DNA from: a virus
IMG/VR virus record: IMGVR_UViG_3300020408_000003
Location: 17,649-81,648 of that record
DNA: 64,000 nucleotides
Strand: one strand, 5' to 3'
In this document: positions 29,861 through 39,257 of the stretch, piece after piece
How the letters are laid out: every line of letters starts with the position of its first letter
Numbering within the stretch: position 1 is the stretch's first letter
Made by a program: the position numbers and the translations under genes
The notes under the pieces: model-generated
Seen by the model: only the letters and a program-made list of their open reading frames with translations
Databases searched by the model: none
What the model was told of the DNA's origin: nothing

Positions 29861-31326
29861 ATTTCTACTTCGTATGTTTTAAAATTAAATTTTTCTTTAT
29901 CGTATATTTTTAATCTTTCTTTCCCGTGTTGCCAACTAAAGTTTTTATTTGTATCATTACATAAATTATCTATAATATCAAAAAGTTTAGTTGGCATTCC
30001 ATTATCAGATTTTCTTAGTCCTCTTCCGATCGATTGTAATACTCTGATTTGTGATTTGCTGGGACTGGCAAAAACAATATTATGAAGATTACGAATATTA
30101 ATACCAGTGGAAAAAGTACCAAGACTGGCAACAATAATAGCATTCTTTTGTTTTTCAACTATACCTCTTATCGCTTCTCTATCTGTTGTTTCGGTTGCAC
30201 CAGATACAAAAAATACTTTGCGCGCTTCGTTTACTTTATTATTTATTAATTGAAATAAAGGTTTTCCGTGTTTTTCTACCCAATTAAAAAGCACTAATGT
30301 ATTGCCTTTCTGATCAACCGCTAAATTGGTTATAAATTTATTTCTTTTATCATTATCAACTATATATTCTATTTCTTCTTGATACGTTTTCTTTCCAAAA
30401 TTTTCCCGGTCGTTTTTTAAATAATTTAGAATTATTCGATGTATGTCTAACTTTGCCAATGTATCATTATCTTGTAAAGCTTTTGTTGTCGTAACTTTAT
30501 AAGTTTTACCAAACAGACCTTGTAAAACTAATTCATGAGTTTGAGTTCCATCTAAAGTACCTGTAGTTCCGTATCGATATTCTGCTTCTGTAGCTTTATT
30601 CATGATATTCATTAATGATTTCGATTTAAATCCATGGCATTCGTCACCAAACACTGCACCAAATTGTTGAAACCAAATTTTAGGTAATTTGTATATCGAT
30701 TGCCACGTACTAATGTATATATTTGCATCATTAATTTTTTCTTTACCAGAATATATTTTATGCGCCATATCACTTGGCATATTATAACTTATAAAATCAC
30801 TATGCATTTGTTCAACTAAACTCGTAGTAGGTACAATGACTAATACTTTTTGATTATAGTTAGCTAAAAACCATCGTATCAAATAATAAATTATCAACGA
30901 TTTTCCTGATCCAGTAGGCGATAGTAATATTGATCGTTTTTGACGTATAGCGTGTGATATTCCAGTAAACTGGTAATCTCTTAATTCAAATGGTAAATTT
31001 AATGTTTTAGCAAAATAAAATATATCTTCTGGCTTAACGTTATTGATGTCAGTGGCTAAACCGTATTTTGTTCGTATTTCCTTTAATTTATAATTACGAG
31101 TTTCAGCAAATACCTTTAATTGCGGATATAAACCACCTGGCAATTCTCCGCTGTTAACATCATACAATCTTATCTTACCATCCCAAACTCTACGTTTAAA
31201 AGCTGGCATAAACCTATAACCTGGAACGTAAAAAGAAAAGAATTCTTTTAGTTCAGCTGCTATGCCATAATCGCAATCGACGTGTAAATTGGAATGATCT
31301 AATTTCCTGACTGAAATTGTTTCCAT
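29857..31326 (-). CDS. uvsW: RNA-DNA/DNA helicase UvsW
   Basis: UvsW is an SF2 helicase that unwinds R-loops and branched DNA, ending origin-type replication and helping recombination. The 489-residue protein has an N-terminal DNA-binding part, Q-like LRDYQ, Walker A SPTGSGKS (136-143), a DECH box in FGDECHGF, and a final QSIGRGLRKS motif VI. It overlaps uvsY by 28 bases. Confidence 0.95.
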   Translation of the reverse strand: METISVRKLDHSNLHVDCDYGIAAELKEFFSFYVPGYRFMPAFKRRVWDGKIRLYDVNSGELPGGLYPQLKVFAETRNYKLKEIRTKYGLATDINNVKPEDIFYFAKTLNLPFELRDYQFTGISHAIRQKRSILLSPTGSGKSLIIYYLIRWFLANYNQKVLVIVPTTSLVEQMHSDFISYNMPSDMAHKIYSGKEKINDANIYISTWQSIYKLPKIWFQQFGAVFGDECHGFKSKSLMNIMNKATEAEYRYGTTGTLDGTQTHELVLQGLFGKTYKVTTTKALQDNDTLAKLDIHRIILNYLKNDRENFGKKTYQEEIEYIVDNDKRNKFITNLAVDQKGNTLVLFNWVEKHGKPLFQLINNKVNEARKVFFVSGATETTDREAIRGIVEKQKNAIIVASLGTFSTGINIRNLHNIVFASPSKSQIRVLQSIGRGLRKSDNGMPTKLFDIIDNLCNDTNKNFSWQHGKERLKIYDKEKFNFKTYEVEI

Positions 31327-31745
31327 CTAATTATATTGCTTATTGTTTGATGTCGCCATTTTAAGTTATCTATTATCTCTGTCAAAGTATCTACTATCGT
31401 TTTATAATATTGTATTTTCTCTTCTGATTTCTGTATTTCAGGATCTGCATCATAGTAATAATCCATTTCACCTTTTAATATTTTTAATCCACCAAATGGA
31501 TCCGGATCCCATTCTAATTTTTCGATTTCATCTTGATCCATTTTTCCATTATAGTATAACCATTTTTGTTTTAAAAGGATTTTTTGCTCAAACTCACTTT
31601 TTTTCAATATGAGTTTAGCATTCATTAATTTTTCTAAATATTTTGAATGTAAAATGGGAACTTGTCTAGAAGTCTCATCTAAATGCATTTCACTTATTTT
31701 ACAATCATCTTTCCATTCATCAAGTAACTGTTTCAAATCAATCAT
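31299..31745 (-). CDS. uvsY: Recombination mediator UvsY
   Basis: UvsY loads UvsX on single-stranded DNA coated with gp32. The 148-residue all-helical protein is close in length to T4 UvsY (137) and has the family's central basic helix pattern (SKYLEKLMNAKLILKKSE) and the WDPDPFGG segment seen in marine relatives. Position next to uvsW fits. Confidence 0.85.
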   Translation of the reverse strand: MIDLKQLLDEWKDDCKISEMHLDETSRQVPILHSKYLEKLMNAKLILKKSEFEQKILLKQKWLYYNGKMDQDEIEKLEWDPDPFGGLKILKGEMDYYYDADPEIQKSEEKIQYYKTIVDTLTEIIDNLKWRHQTISNIIRWKQFQSGN

Positions 31746-32394
31746 AATTATTATCTATATCTTCCTCTTCTTTAGTTTTATATGCCCATTCATCGGTGTG
31801 ACCAACTGACCACTTTGGTTCTGTTTCTACTCTATAATTTTGAGTACAAACTTTAAAATCTGGTGTCATTAATTTATCTGGCGTTAATGAACTATCACGC
31901 CATATTATTCTATTATTTGGTTGTGCAGCAAACTGACCGTTTTTTAACTGTATTATATTAAACGATTTATGTTCAGGATCATGTTCAGAGAAGTTTTGAT
32001 CTAGCGTCGATCTTTCTGAGTGGCAATTGTCAATCGTAAAAAGATATTCACCTGGATGCATCTTTTTATCTTTTCCAAAAAATTCGCAATTACTTAAAAG
32101 CGGTTTTTCTACCACAGTTAAATTATAATCAAAACAATCCCATAATTGTAAAACATCAAGCGGCAAATCGCCGTGATCATCTATTTTCCATACAAATGCT
32201 GATATTGGAAGTTTATCGAATAAAGCGCCGTAATCCGTTAACAACGTTTCAAAATATAATGCTTTACTCATTGTGGACTTTACGCTAACCCAGATTCCTG
32301 GTGTATATTCGCCGTGTCCTTTTTCTAAATCATATAAATATTCTTTTCTCACGAATACGTTCATTGGTGGTAAATTATGTACTAAAAATGCCAT
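31738..32394 (-). CDS. Conserved hypothetical protein of marine T4-like phages
   Basis: The 218-residue protein is beta-rich with an acidic tail and no motif I know. It lies between a late virion-type gene and uvsY and overlaps uvsY by eight bases. A gene of this size beside uvsY occurs in related phages. A late or virion role is possible because the next upstream gene has a late promoter. Confidence 0.55.
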   Translation of the reverse strand: MAFLVHNLPPMNVFVRKEYLYDLEKGHGEYTPGIWVSVKSTMSKALYFETLLTDYGALFDKLPISAFVWKIDDHGDLPLDVLQLWDCFDYNLTVVEKPLLSNCEFFGKDKKMHPGEYLFTIDNCHSERSTLDQNFSEHDPEHKSFNIIQLKNGQFAAQPNNRIIWRDSSLTPDKLMTPDFKVCTQNYRVETEPKWSVGHTDEWAYKTKEEEDIDNNYD

Positions 32395-32406
32395 ATCAAT
32401 CCTATA

Positions 32407-32913
32407 TTATAATAAATCAAAATAACTAAATCTAAATGATATTGCAAAGGTAACAAATTCTGTACCTGTTGCAGTCGATTCAAATGTAATATCTCCTAAA
32501 GCTATCGGTATACAATCTATATATTTAATTTCTTTAGTCTTATTATTGTGACTAGATAAAATTGAAATAGTAATATCTGCATACGTTGGAACTACCTTTA
32601 ATTTATGACTTCTTTTAATCGCGGGTACTTCTTCTTGTTCTAATAACCTACGCATCCAAGAATACATCTCATCATACGATTTTAAATTTTCATCTAAAAT
32701 CAAATTAGCAGATAATTCGTTGTACGTTAATTTTGCTCCGGTAAAAGGTATACCAGATAATTGTTTATATGGCATTTCAACTGGATTCATAATCATACCA
32801 GGATGCGTAACACTCTGTGCGAAGTATTCTAAGTTAGGATAGTTTTCTCTATCTATCGTTAACTTATACGAGGTAGGTTGTAAGTAATTTAAATTGTTTG
32901 TTAGTGTAGCCAT
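32407..32913 (-). CDS. Tail-tube-fold-like virion protein
   Basis: The 168-residue protein has the strand pattern of tube-type phage proteins: SYKLTIDRENYPNLEYFAQSV at the start, a central NELSANLILDENLKSYDEMYSWMRRLL, and closing strands (FESTATGTEFVTFAISFRF). This resembles gp19/gp54-type folds by eye, but it is not the main tube protein, which is at 38698-39246. It has a late promoter placed so that its ATG is at +1. Function is uncertain. Confidence 0.5.
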   Translation of the reverse strand: MATLTNNLNYLQPTSYKLTIDRENYPNLEYFAQSVTHPGMIMNPVEMPYKQLSGIPFTGAKLTYNELSANLILDENLKSYDEMYSWMRRLLEQEEVPAIKRSHKLKVVPTYADITISILSSHNNKTKEIKYIDCIPIALGDITFESTATGTEFVTFAISFRFSYFDLL

Positions 32914-32918
32914 AATAC

Positions 32919-32926
32919 TATTTATA
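32919..32926 (-). promoter_or_regulatory. Late promoter TATAAATA placing the start codon at +1
   Basis: TATAAATA is followed by five bases (GTATT) and the ATG at 32913. T4 late boxes span -13 to -6, so the A of the ATG would be the first base of the mRNA. No Shine-Dalgarno sequence is present. Confidence 0.65.
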
Positions 32927-32936
32927 TAACTTTAAA

Positions 32937-32964
32937 CAAAAAAAGAGGGGCATAAAGCCCCTCT
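32937..32964 (-). terminator. Rho-independent terminator after gp23
   Basis: On the minus strand a perfect 8-bp stem (AGAGGGGC/GCCCCTCT) with a five-base loop is followed by TTTTTTG. It begins 23 bases after the gp23 stop codon and would end the capsid transcript, separating it from the late promoter just beyond. Confidence 0.9.
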
Positions 32965-32986
32965 AAAGTTATTAATTTAAGTTTTA

Positions 32987-34372
32987 TTAAGATACAGAAT
33001 CAAGTATGTTGTCTACTCTAAAAATTCTGTAGTACTGGTTAGTTCTTGCATTAGCAAGACCATTTGCTGGTGCTGAACCTACGAATGGGTTTGAGGCCAT
33101 TCCATATCTGGTTTTAAAACCAATTTTTGGTTGGAATGTGTTCTCACCAACAGCACGTACCATTGTTAATGGAACGTATGGGCAATAGAACATACCAGCG
33201 TCGTATGGATTAGTTCCCTTATAACCTACGTTTACATAGTTAGCAACCGCATATGGATCGATGTAAACTCTCATTCTTCCGTTTAATGTACCAGCAAATG
33301 TATTACCAGTGTCATCAACGTTTAGATTAGTTGACATCGCAGGTGTATAGTCTAACATACCAGCAGCATTAAGAGCGGAGGCAACATCTGAAGAACAGAT
33401 TATAAAGTTACCTTTACCACGTCTTGTTTCTTTTGCAATTACGTTAGCTTCTCTTTCGAGTTGAAATACAAGACCTTTCCATCTTTCAACTGACCAACGA
33501 CCATCAGCATCGTTCTGAACGTCGAATAGACCGTTTACTTTGATTTCAGCTTGTCTACAACCGATTTTTGCTTGAAGATTTATAGTTCTAATAACTTCAC
33601 GATTAATCTCAGCTAAGATTTCTGTTGACAATATATTTGCCAATTCTGTCTCAGCGTCTAAACCGTGAATAGCTTTTAAATCTTGAGCAAGTTCAAGGCT
33701 GTATTCTGCTTTTAACGCTCTTGATCTGGCAGTCACTGTTGCCTTTTCAATTGTAAATCCCATTTCTGGAATCTGAGCATTTGGTGCAGAACCGTCGCCT
33801 AAAGCTTCAGCAGTACCTGTTGCATAACCTGTACCTCTTACTGGTTCTGTAGCAGAAGATGAGTCAGTAATTGATGGATCAGTATTTTCACCAGCAAAAC
33901 CGGTGTCTGTTACTCCAACAAAACCTGATGGACCTTTTGCTCCGTTACCAGTTGTTGATGAGTCGCCTGAGAAGAACGTATTAGCTTCGTTAAATAAAGC
34001 TTCAGTATTATTAGCTTGACCAGCTGGATGAATACCTTGTGGATCTTTATAGACTGACTTCATCGCAAAGATAAGTCCAGTTGGACCAGTCATTGGTTGT
34101 ACACCGCAAACGTCGTATGCCATAAGGTTTGGCATTGCACGTCTTACCAGTGCGATTAGTACAGGGTTCCAGTTTGCTACACTACCAGTAGCGTTAGCTG
34201 GAGCAGCTTCTTGAAGCATACCCTCTTCTTTTAATGCTATTTCTTGGTTTTCAAGAACAGCAGCTGTAACAGCTTTTTTGTGATGATCTTGTATTGTGCC
34301 AGCAGATTCCTCATTGAGTACTGGGGCCCATTTTTCGATCAATCTATCGTAAGATACAGTATTTGTTTGCAT
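32987..34372 (-). CDS. 23: Major capsid protein precursor (gp23)
   Basis: gp23 forms the head shell. The 461-residue protein shows the family N-terminus (EKWAPVLN), the FAMKSVY block, and a closing IGFKTRYGM and FRVDNI. A likely gp21 cleavage site is LQE/AAPAN after Glu55, like the IAE/A type site of T4. A GGGAG ribosome site precedes the ATG. The gene is the last of the 67-21-22-23 head unit and ends in a strong terminator. Confidence 0.97.
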   Translation of the reverse strand: MQTNTVSYDRLIEKWAPVLNEESAGTIQDHHKKAVTAAVLENQEIALKEEGMLQEAAPANATGSVANWNPVLIALVRRAMPNLMAYDVCGVQPMTGPTGLIFAMKSVYKDPQGIHPAGQANNTEALFNEANTFFSGDSSTTGNGAKGPSGFVGVTDTGFAGENTDPSITDSSSATEPVRGTGYATGTAEALGDGSAPNAQIPEMGFTIEKATVTARSRALKAEYSLELAQDLKAIHGLDAETELANILSTEILAEINREVIRTINLQAKIGCRQAEIKVNGLFDVQNDADGRWSVERWKGLVFQLEREANVIAKETRRGKGNFIICSSDVASALNAAGMLDYTPAMSTNLNVDDTGNTFAGTLNGRMRVYIDPYAVANYVNVGYKGTNPYDAGMFYCPYVPLTMVRAVGENTFQPKIGFKTRYGMASNPFVGSAPANGLANARTNQYYRIFRVDNILDSVS

Positions 34373-34388
34373 CCTTAAGACTCCCTTA

Positions 34389-35528
34389 TTAAGTTTTGAT
34401 TTGTGATTTAAGAGCAGTTAGATACTGTGACATTGATCCAGAAGTTTCAACAGTATTATCATCTGTATCTTCTTCTAATTCCATATCAAATTCACTAGTC
34501 ATCTGTCTTTTCTTAAAGTATGATTCTTTAACAGTATTAACTTTGTCGGCGAATTGTTCTACGTCGTCAAAATCAATGTTATCTGTTAAAGATTTTAGTT
34601 TTTCAATTTGAGTTTCTGCTAGATCATTCGAAGCTTCACGGATAACCGCTTCCCTTTGATAACCTTCGAGTTCCTCTGCCATAGCGATGGTTTTTGCTGT
34701 TTGGTTATTAAGAGTTTCTTCTAACTCTTCAACTTCTGCAGCAAGATCGTCAACTAGGTCGACTTTAGACTCTGGTACTTCAATGTAAGATTCTGTGAAT
34801 AAATCTTTTAGATTATTCATGAACTTCTCAGCAATTTCTGTACGGAGACCGGTTTGAACTGCAACCTTATTTTCCTCCATCCAATTCTCAACTACGTAAT
34901 TAAGATATGAATCAACCTTATTTACGAGTTCTTCTTTGGTTGTAGAAACTTCAGCTTCCAATTCCTCGTTAAATTTCTCTTCGAGACGATCAATTTCTGC
35001 AGCTACTTTTGAATTAATTGCAGCTTCAAAAATTGTTTGAGCTTTACCCTTAAATTCTTCGGATAAAGTTGCTTCTGAATTAACAAGAGCATTAAGATCA
35101 CTTGACCAATCAACATCGACATTAACATCATTTGACTTAACTTCAACAGCTTCGTCATCTTCAATGTCTTCAGCCATGAATTTAGAATACATAGTGGCTA
35201 AGTCTTCTTTTCTAGTCTTAGTCATCTTAGTATACATATCGTTCATCATAGCGGCTTTAGTCTTAGGTATATAGCTTTCAGTTGGTTGTGCACCACCTCC
35301 ACCGGCCATTTTAGGTCCAGCATCTGGTGATTGAACTTTCTGCATTGGATCTTTTTTCTTTTGATCGCCTTTTCGAGCGGGTGCAGTTTTACCTGCGTTT
35401 TCAGCTGATTTAACTGAAGCAACAGACTTTTGTTCTGCATTTTTAGGATCATGCCCCATAGCTTCCTCTACACTTTCATCCTCTTCGTAGAGATCGCCAA
35501 TGACATCATCTTGGATTTCTTCTGTCAT
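34389..35528 (-). CDS. 22: Prohead core scaffolding protein (gp22)
   Basis: gp22 is the main internal scaffold, degraded by gp21 during head maturation. The 379-residue protein is acidic and mostly helical with long coiled coils (about 220-330) and a Gly/Lys-rich linker near 60-90. The ATG at 35528 has GGGAG nine bases upstream; an in-frame extension of 54 codons runs into gp21 and is rejected. It lies between gp21 and gp23 as in T4. Confidence 0.88.
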   Translation of the reverse strand: MTEEIQDDVIGDLYEEDESVEEAMGHDPKNAEQKSVASVKSAENAGKTAPARKGDQKKKDPMQKVQSPDAGPKMAGGGGAQPTESYIPKTKAAMMNDMYTKMTKTRKEDLATMYSKFMAEDIEDDEAVEVKSNDVNVDVDWSSDLNALVNSEATLSEEFKGKAQTIFEAAINSKVAAEIDRLEEKFNEELEAEVSTTKEELVNKVDSYLNYVVENWMEENKVAVQTGLRTEIAEKFMNNLKDLFTESYIEVPESKVDLVDDLAAEVEELEETLNNQTAKTIAMAEELEGYQREAVIREASNDLAETQIEKLKSLTDNIDFDDVEQFADKVNTVKESYFKKRQMTSEFDMELEEDTDDNTVETSGSMSQYLTALKSQIKT

Positions 35529-35538
35529 ATTTGACTCC

Positions 35539-36198
35539 CTAATTTTTATTTTTGAGTAACGAGAGGAAATTTTTAAACTCACGAACTTGAGTCTCGTAGA
35601 GATTTGTGCGTGATGCCCTTTTAATTTCAGTCTCCATTTTTTCAATTGCTTTTCGCTCAATAATACCGTTATGCCAAACCCATTCAACACCTTCCATTAT
35701 CCCATTAACAAAAGCTCCAGGTGCAGATGGATCTTGTACTATGTCTATAGCATTAAGCATAAAATCGTCTTTTACATACATTGCGTTATTACGTCGCTCT
35801 AAACTTCCCATACCACGAGTCGAAACGCCTAATTGAACACCGCCTTCGAGTAACCCTTTTACTATGTTCCCCATCGGAGTTTCCAATATTTGCGCTTTTC
35901 CCATAACATCATTTCCCTTAAAATTAAGTTCATTGATCTTATGTGAAACCTTATCTAAATTTACAGTCGGCCCTTCTGGGTGATTCAATTCACCTACGGC
36001 ACGACCTTTAGAAACTTGTTCATCGGTATATTTACCAACTGCCTTTTCCATAACTGGCATTGGATAAATTCTACCATTTCTATTTTGCCCTTCAGCTTGA
36101 GCAAAAATACCTTCTATATTATAACACTTTTTACCGTTTTTACCTTCAGTGATAAAAACTTCTAAATTTGTATCGTTAAATTCTGAAATGAGTTTCAT
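35539..36198 (-). CDS. 21: Prohead core protease (gp21)
   Basis: gp21 is the serine protease that cleaves scaffold and shell proteins in the prohead. The 219-residue protein has GELNHPEG with His73 and GVSTRGMGS with Ser126, matching the His and Ser motifs of the family. Length is as in T4 (212). It starts just downstream of two small head genes. Confidence 0.93.
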   Translation of the reverse strand: MKLISEFNDTNLEVFITEGKNGKKCYNIEGIFAQAEGQNRNGRIYPMPVMEKAVGKYTDEQVSKGRAVGELNHPEGPTVNLDKVSHKINELNFKGNDVMGKAQILETPMGNIVKGLLEGGVQLGVSTRGMGSLERRNNAMYVKDDFMLNAIDIVQDPSAPGAFVNGIMEGVEWVWHNGIIERKAIEKMETEIKRASRTNLYETQVREFKNFLSLLKNKN

Positions 36199-36200
36199 GA

Positions 36201-36455
36201 TTACCTCGGATATGCTACAGGTGTAAATGATACGTTAGCACTACCAGCATATATTTGCTCGTCATGTTTTTTATTAAATATAATTGATTGACCTGTATTC
36301 ATTAAAAAAGAATGTATAGTAGCACCATCTACCGTACATATCGTTACGGTCGTAGATGACGTACAACATGCATATACGTTTCTGGTAAACTCTAAATAAG
36401 TTCTATTACCTGAACCGTTTGCCGTTGCTGCTTGGCCTGTTGGATTTATATGCAT
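36201..36455 (-). CDS. Small head-region hypothetical protein
   Basis: An 84-residue protein with alternating short strands (TTVTICTVDGATIHSF, IIFNKKHDEQIYAG) and an alanine- and proline-ended C-terminus. It sits between gp21 and the small core-region gene, touching the latter's stop. A small beta-sandwich virion or assembly protein is possible; unrecognised. Confidence 0.55.
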   Translation of the reverse strand: MHINPTGQAATANGSGNRTYLEFTRNVYACCTSSTTVTICTVDGATIHSFLMNTGQSIIFNKKHDEQIYAGSANVSFTPVAYPR

Positions 36456-36673
36456 TATTTCATTCCTTTATATTGTTTCATAAAAGTCATACCTGCTTTT
36501 TCAGCTTCTCTTTTACTTCTATAAGCATCAAGTCTATCACCATCTATGTAAACAACAAATTTACCCATTTCATTGTGTATTGTCATAGGAATTCTATTAA
36601 TTCTTTTGGAGAATACTTTAGGTCCTATTGCCTTTCGTCCAGCAAGTTCTCTTAATTCAACAAAAGTTTTCAT
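36455..36673 (-). CDS. Small basic prohead-region protein (gp68-like position)
   Basis: A 72-residue basic protein (KTFVELRELAGRK..., then VVYIDGDRLDAYRSKREAEKAG). It holds the place of T4 gp68 between gp67 and gp21, but I cannot show sequence similarity to gp68. A late promoter and AAAGGA ribosome site precede it. Confidence 0.55.
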   Translation of the reverse strand: MKTFVELRELAGRKAIGPKVFSKRINRIPMTIHNEMGKFVVYIDGDRLDAYRSKREAEKAGMTFMKQYKGMK

Positions 36674-36690
36674 AAAATTTCCTTTGTATA

Positions 36691-36698
36691 TATTTATA
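36691..36698 (-). promoter_or_regulatory. T4-type late promoter TATAAATA before the 21-22-23 unit
   Basis: An exact late box lies 17 bases before the ATG at 36673, with AAAGGA between. It would drive the head genes through gp23 to the terminator at 32937-32964. Confidence 0.65.
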
Positions 36699-36720
36699 AA
36701 ATTAAAGTTTTCAACGGATT

Positions 36721-37125
36721 TTAATTAGATACTTCTTCATTTCCGTCTTCTTCACTCCATTCTCCATCGTCTTCTGGTAATTCGTCGTCTTCCATTTCGA
36801 CTCCCACATCAGAACTGGACTCTTCTTCGGTCTCTTCGTCTTCATAGCTACCCTCTGCCTCAGCGCTAACGTCTCCACCATCTTCCTCGTTATCGAGATC
36901 GAGCTCGAGTTGGTCTTCGTCTCCCGCTGTATCGTCTTCTTCAGCAGGTTGGCCATTGTAGAGTTGATCTGCAAGTTTTATTTTCTCCTGATCTAAAACG
37001 TCATTTAATTTTACAGATATTACATCGCTAAAAATTTTATTTGCTTTATTATAATCTTGATCTAGCGAATGTTGTACTAAATCTCTCAAAGGGTTGTCTT
37101 CAGTTTCTACTTCTTGTTCAGCCAT
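36721..37125 (-). CDS. 67: Acidic prohead core protein (gp67-like)
   Basis: The 134-residue protein has a helical first half (LRDLVQHSLDQDYNKANKIFSDVISVKLNDVL) and an extremely acidic second half of Glu, Asp and Ser. This is the build of T4 gp67, an internal core protein cut by gp21. It lies directly after the portal gene as in T4. The alternate-frame ORF over the acidic half is a shadow. Confidence 0.8.
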   Translation of the reverse strand: MAEQEVETEDNPLRDLVQHSLDQDYNKANKIFSDVISVKLNDVLDQEKIKLADQLYNGQPAEEDDTAGDEDQLELDLDNEEDGGDVSAEAEGSYEDEETEEESSSDVGVEMEDDELPEDDGEWSEEDGNEEVSN

Positions 37126-37133
37126 AATTACTC

Positions 37134-38645
37134 CTATTCTTCGTTTTCAGGTTGTTCTTGCTCTTCATCATCAGATTGTTTTTCTAAACTTTCTATATCA
37201 TCATCAGTTAGCTTAAGAACATTTTTCATAATCCATTCTTTTGAAAAATATGTTCCAATATATTGTGAAGCTTGATCTAATGTTTGTAATCTTTCTCTTA
37301 ATAATTCTGATTCTTTTAATTCTGTAAAATGATTGTCTTTAATATAATCAATGACGATATCGTTTTTCATACCGTCCCAATCTTCTTCAGTGATAATACC
37401 TTTTAACATCAATTGAGTTTTTAATAAACCCATAAACAAATGTGAAAATCTTGTACGTAATCTTTCGACAAACTTTTGAAATTTTAATTCATCACGAGTT
37501 ATTTCTGAAGTTCGACCTAAACTAAACTGTGCTTCTTGTTCAAGTCTATTAATTGGCACATTTAATGCTTTATATAATTTCTTTTGAAAATATATAATAT
37601 CTTCTATCTCACCAAGATTTTGTCCACCGGGTAATGTCGTAATTTCTGTACCTCTACCGCCTTCTCGACGTGGAATCCAAAAATCTTCGATCATTGACAT
37701 ATGTTTTCTATCATCTCGTATTTCACCAGTCTTAGCATCGTATACTATTTTATTACGATACCTTGACATAATATCTTTCATATACTGTTCGGCTTTACCT
37801 CGAGGTAAGTTACCAACATCTATGTAAAACATTCTTCTTTCTGGTGCTCTTGATAATCTGTATATAACAAGAGAATCTTCCATCATTCTCAATTGATTGA
37901 GAGGCTTCAATGCTTTATGTAAATAACCTAAAACTTTTTTTCTTGTTTCATCTAATAAACCAGATGTCACATAACTTACAGAATCAGTACTTAATTTAAC
38001 GCCTGAAGTTTGTTGTCCCGGCTTTTCTTGATATATGTAAAATTCATCCACTTTTTCAATCAGATTAGCACCAGTTTGTGGATCTTTTTTTCTTTTAACT
38101 TGTTTTATCTTTCTTATTTTAGAAGAATCAATAGGCCTTATTTCTTGTATACCTGCTTTTAGCGCTGATTCGTTTACAACTAAATGGTGGTATATTCTTC
38201 CATCAACGTACCATCTTCTAAAAATATCATGACCGTCTTCACTAAAATTTAACATCGAATATATGTTGTCAAATTCTTCTTTAATTTGTTTTTTAATCCC
38301 ATCGCTTACTTTTAAATTATCCATAGTAATATCTACGGATTGTTTTCCAATTTCATTCGATGAAACAACTGATTCGTTAACGATATCTTCAATAGCAGCA
38401 TCACATTCTGGATGCATAGAAGTTCCTCGATATTTCATTATCAATTGGGCGTTATCTTTCGAATCATCTCCGTCCATATTAATATATTGTCCATAATGTG
38501 AACCACCAGCCGTAACATAGCCAGCGCCATCATCATCTTTCGCTGGAACTATAGACGGTTTTTTGTCAGGATCATCTTTCGGCGCTCGTCTTAATTCAAA
38601 CCCGAATAATCGTAATCCTCTTGTATCATTAATGTAATCAGCCAT
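37134..38645 (-). CDS. 20: Portal vertex protein (gp20)
   Basis: gp20 forms the dodecameric portal through which DNA is packaged. The 503-residue protein has family blocks YRGTSMHPECDAAIEDIVNE (70s-90s), RAPERRMFYIDVGNLPR (near 260) and a C-terminal acidic tail (EEQEQPENEE). Length is near T4 gp20 (524). It follows gp19 in the late block. Confidence 0.96.
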   Translation of the reverse strand: MADYINDTRGLRLFGFELRRAPKDDPDKKPSIVPAKDDDGAGYVTAGGSHYGQYINMDGDDSKDNAQLIMKYRGTSMHPECDAAIEDIVNESVVSSNEIGKQSVDITMDNLKVSDGIKKQIKEEFDNIYSMLNFSEDGHDIFRRWYVDGRIYHHLVVNESALKAGIQEIRPIDSSKIRKIKQVKRKKDPQTGANLIEKVDEFYIYQEKPGQQTSGVKLSTDSVSYVTSGLLDETRKKVLGYLHKALKPLNQLRMMEDSLVIYRLSRAPERRMFYIDVGNLPRGKAEQYMKDIMSRYRNKIVYDAKTGEIRDDRKHMSMIEDFWIPRREGGRGTEITTLPGGQNLGEIEDIIYFQKKLYKALNVPINRLEQEAQFSLGRTSEITRDELKFQKFVERLRTRFSHLFMGLLKTQLMLKGIITEEDWDGMKNDIVIDYIKDNHFTELKESELLRERLQTLDQASQYIGTYFSKEWIMKNVLKLTDDDIESLEKQSDDEEQEQPENEE

Positions 38646-38662
38646 TAATTATCCCTTATTAT

Positions 38663-38686
38663 GAGGGGTGCTTGAGTGCACCCCTC
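38663..38686 (-). terminator. Strong hairpin after gp19
   Basis: A perfect 9-bp stem (GAGGGGTGC/GCACCCCTC) with a six-base loop follows the gp19 stop by 11 bases. There is no U tract on the minus strand, so it may stabilise mRNA ends or slow the polymerase instead of acting as a full terminator. Confidence 0.6.
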
Positions 38687-38697
38687 TATCTTATATA

Positions 38698-39246
38698 TTA
38701 TGCAGCATTAACGCCGTCTGTGGTATTAGATGTCCAGTACTGGTAATTCCATGTTACTGTAAATCTTTCAATATCTTCAGCAGCATACGATAAGTCAATT
38801 GCACTTACGTCTGCTGGCCAACAATCTTTAAAAGTATAAGTTTTTTTGACTGTTTCGTTTCTATCAAATTGAGAAACCTGAAGATCAGCGAAATATAACT
38901 CGGGATTTTGAGTACCACCGATATCCGCGTGATTTGCAATGGCGTTCATCCAAGTTTCGAAAGCATTTCTTAACTTGAAATTTACGTCATTAATTATAGT
39001 GACAGTCCATTCTGCGAATGATCTATCACCTGCTATTTTTAATTGTCTACCTCTAAAGGGTACAATTATCGTACCAACTGTTGACGCTGGTAACTGCGCA
39101 GCCTCACATAAGAATGATGAAAGATCTGCATCTACATCAACACCTAAACCACCCCTTGGATTGTTCATGGTAACTTGAAATAGATTTGATCTTGCACCTC
39201 CACCTGTAAGCCTGGCTTTAAATTGATCTACACTACCTAGTGCCAT
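38698..39246 (-). CDS. 19: Tail tube protein (gp19)
   Basis: gp19 stacks in hexamers to form the tail tube. The 182-residue protein starts ALGSVDQFKARLTGGGARSN as in marine T4-like gp19, has the beta-rich core with LKIAGDRSFAEWTVTIIND, and ends with IERFTVTWNYQYW. It lies between sheath gp18 and portal gp20. Confidence 0.93.
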   Translation of the reverse strand: MALGSVDQFKARLTGGGARSNLFQVTMNNPRGGLGVDVDADLSSFLCEAAQLPASTVGTIIVPFRGRQLKIAGDRSFAEWTVTIINDVNFKLRNAFETWMNAIANHADIGGTQNPELYFADLQVSQFDRNETVKKTYTFKDCWPADVSAIDLSYAAEDIERFTVTWNYQYWTSNTTDGVNAA

Positions 39247-39257
39247 TTTTTACCTCC

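Noticed and set aside
35529-35690. 54-codon N-terminal extension of gp22
   Set aside because: It overlaps gp21, has no scaffold-like sequence, and the inner ATG has a good GGGAG site.
36711-36974. Alternate minus-strand frame over the gp67-like gene
   Set aside because: A by-product of the Glu/Asp codon repeats; the +0 frame has the expected gp67 composition and coupling.
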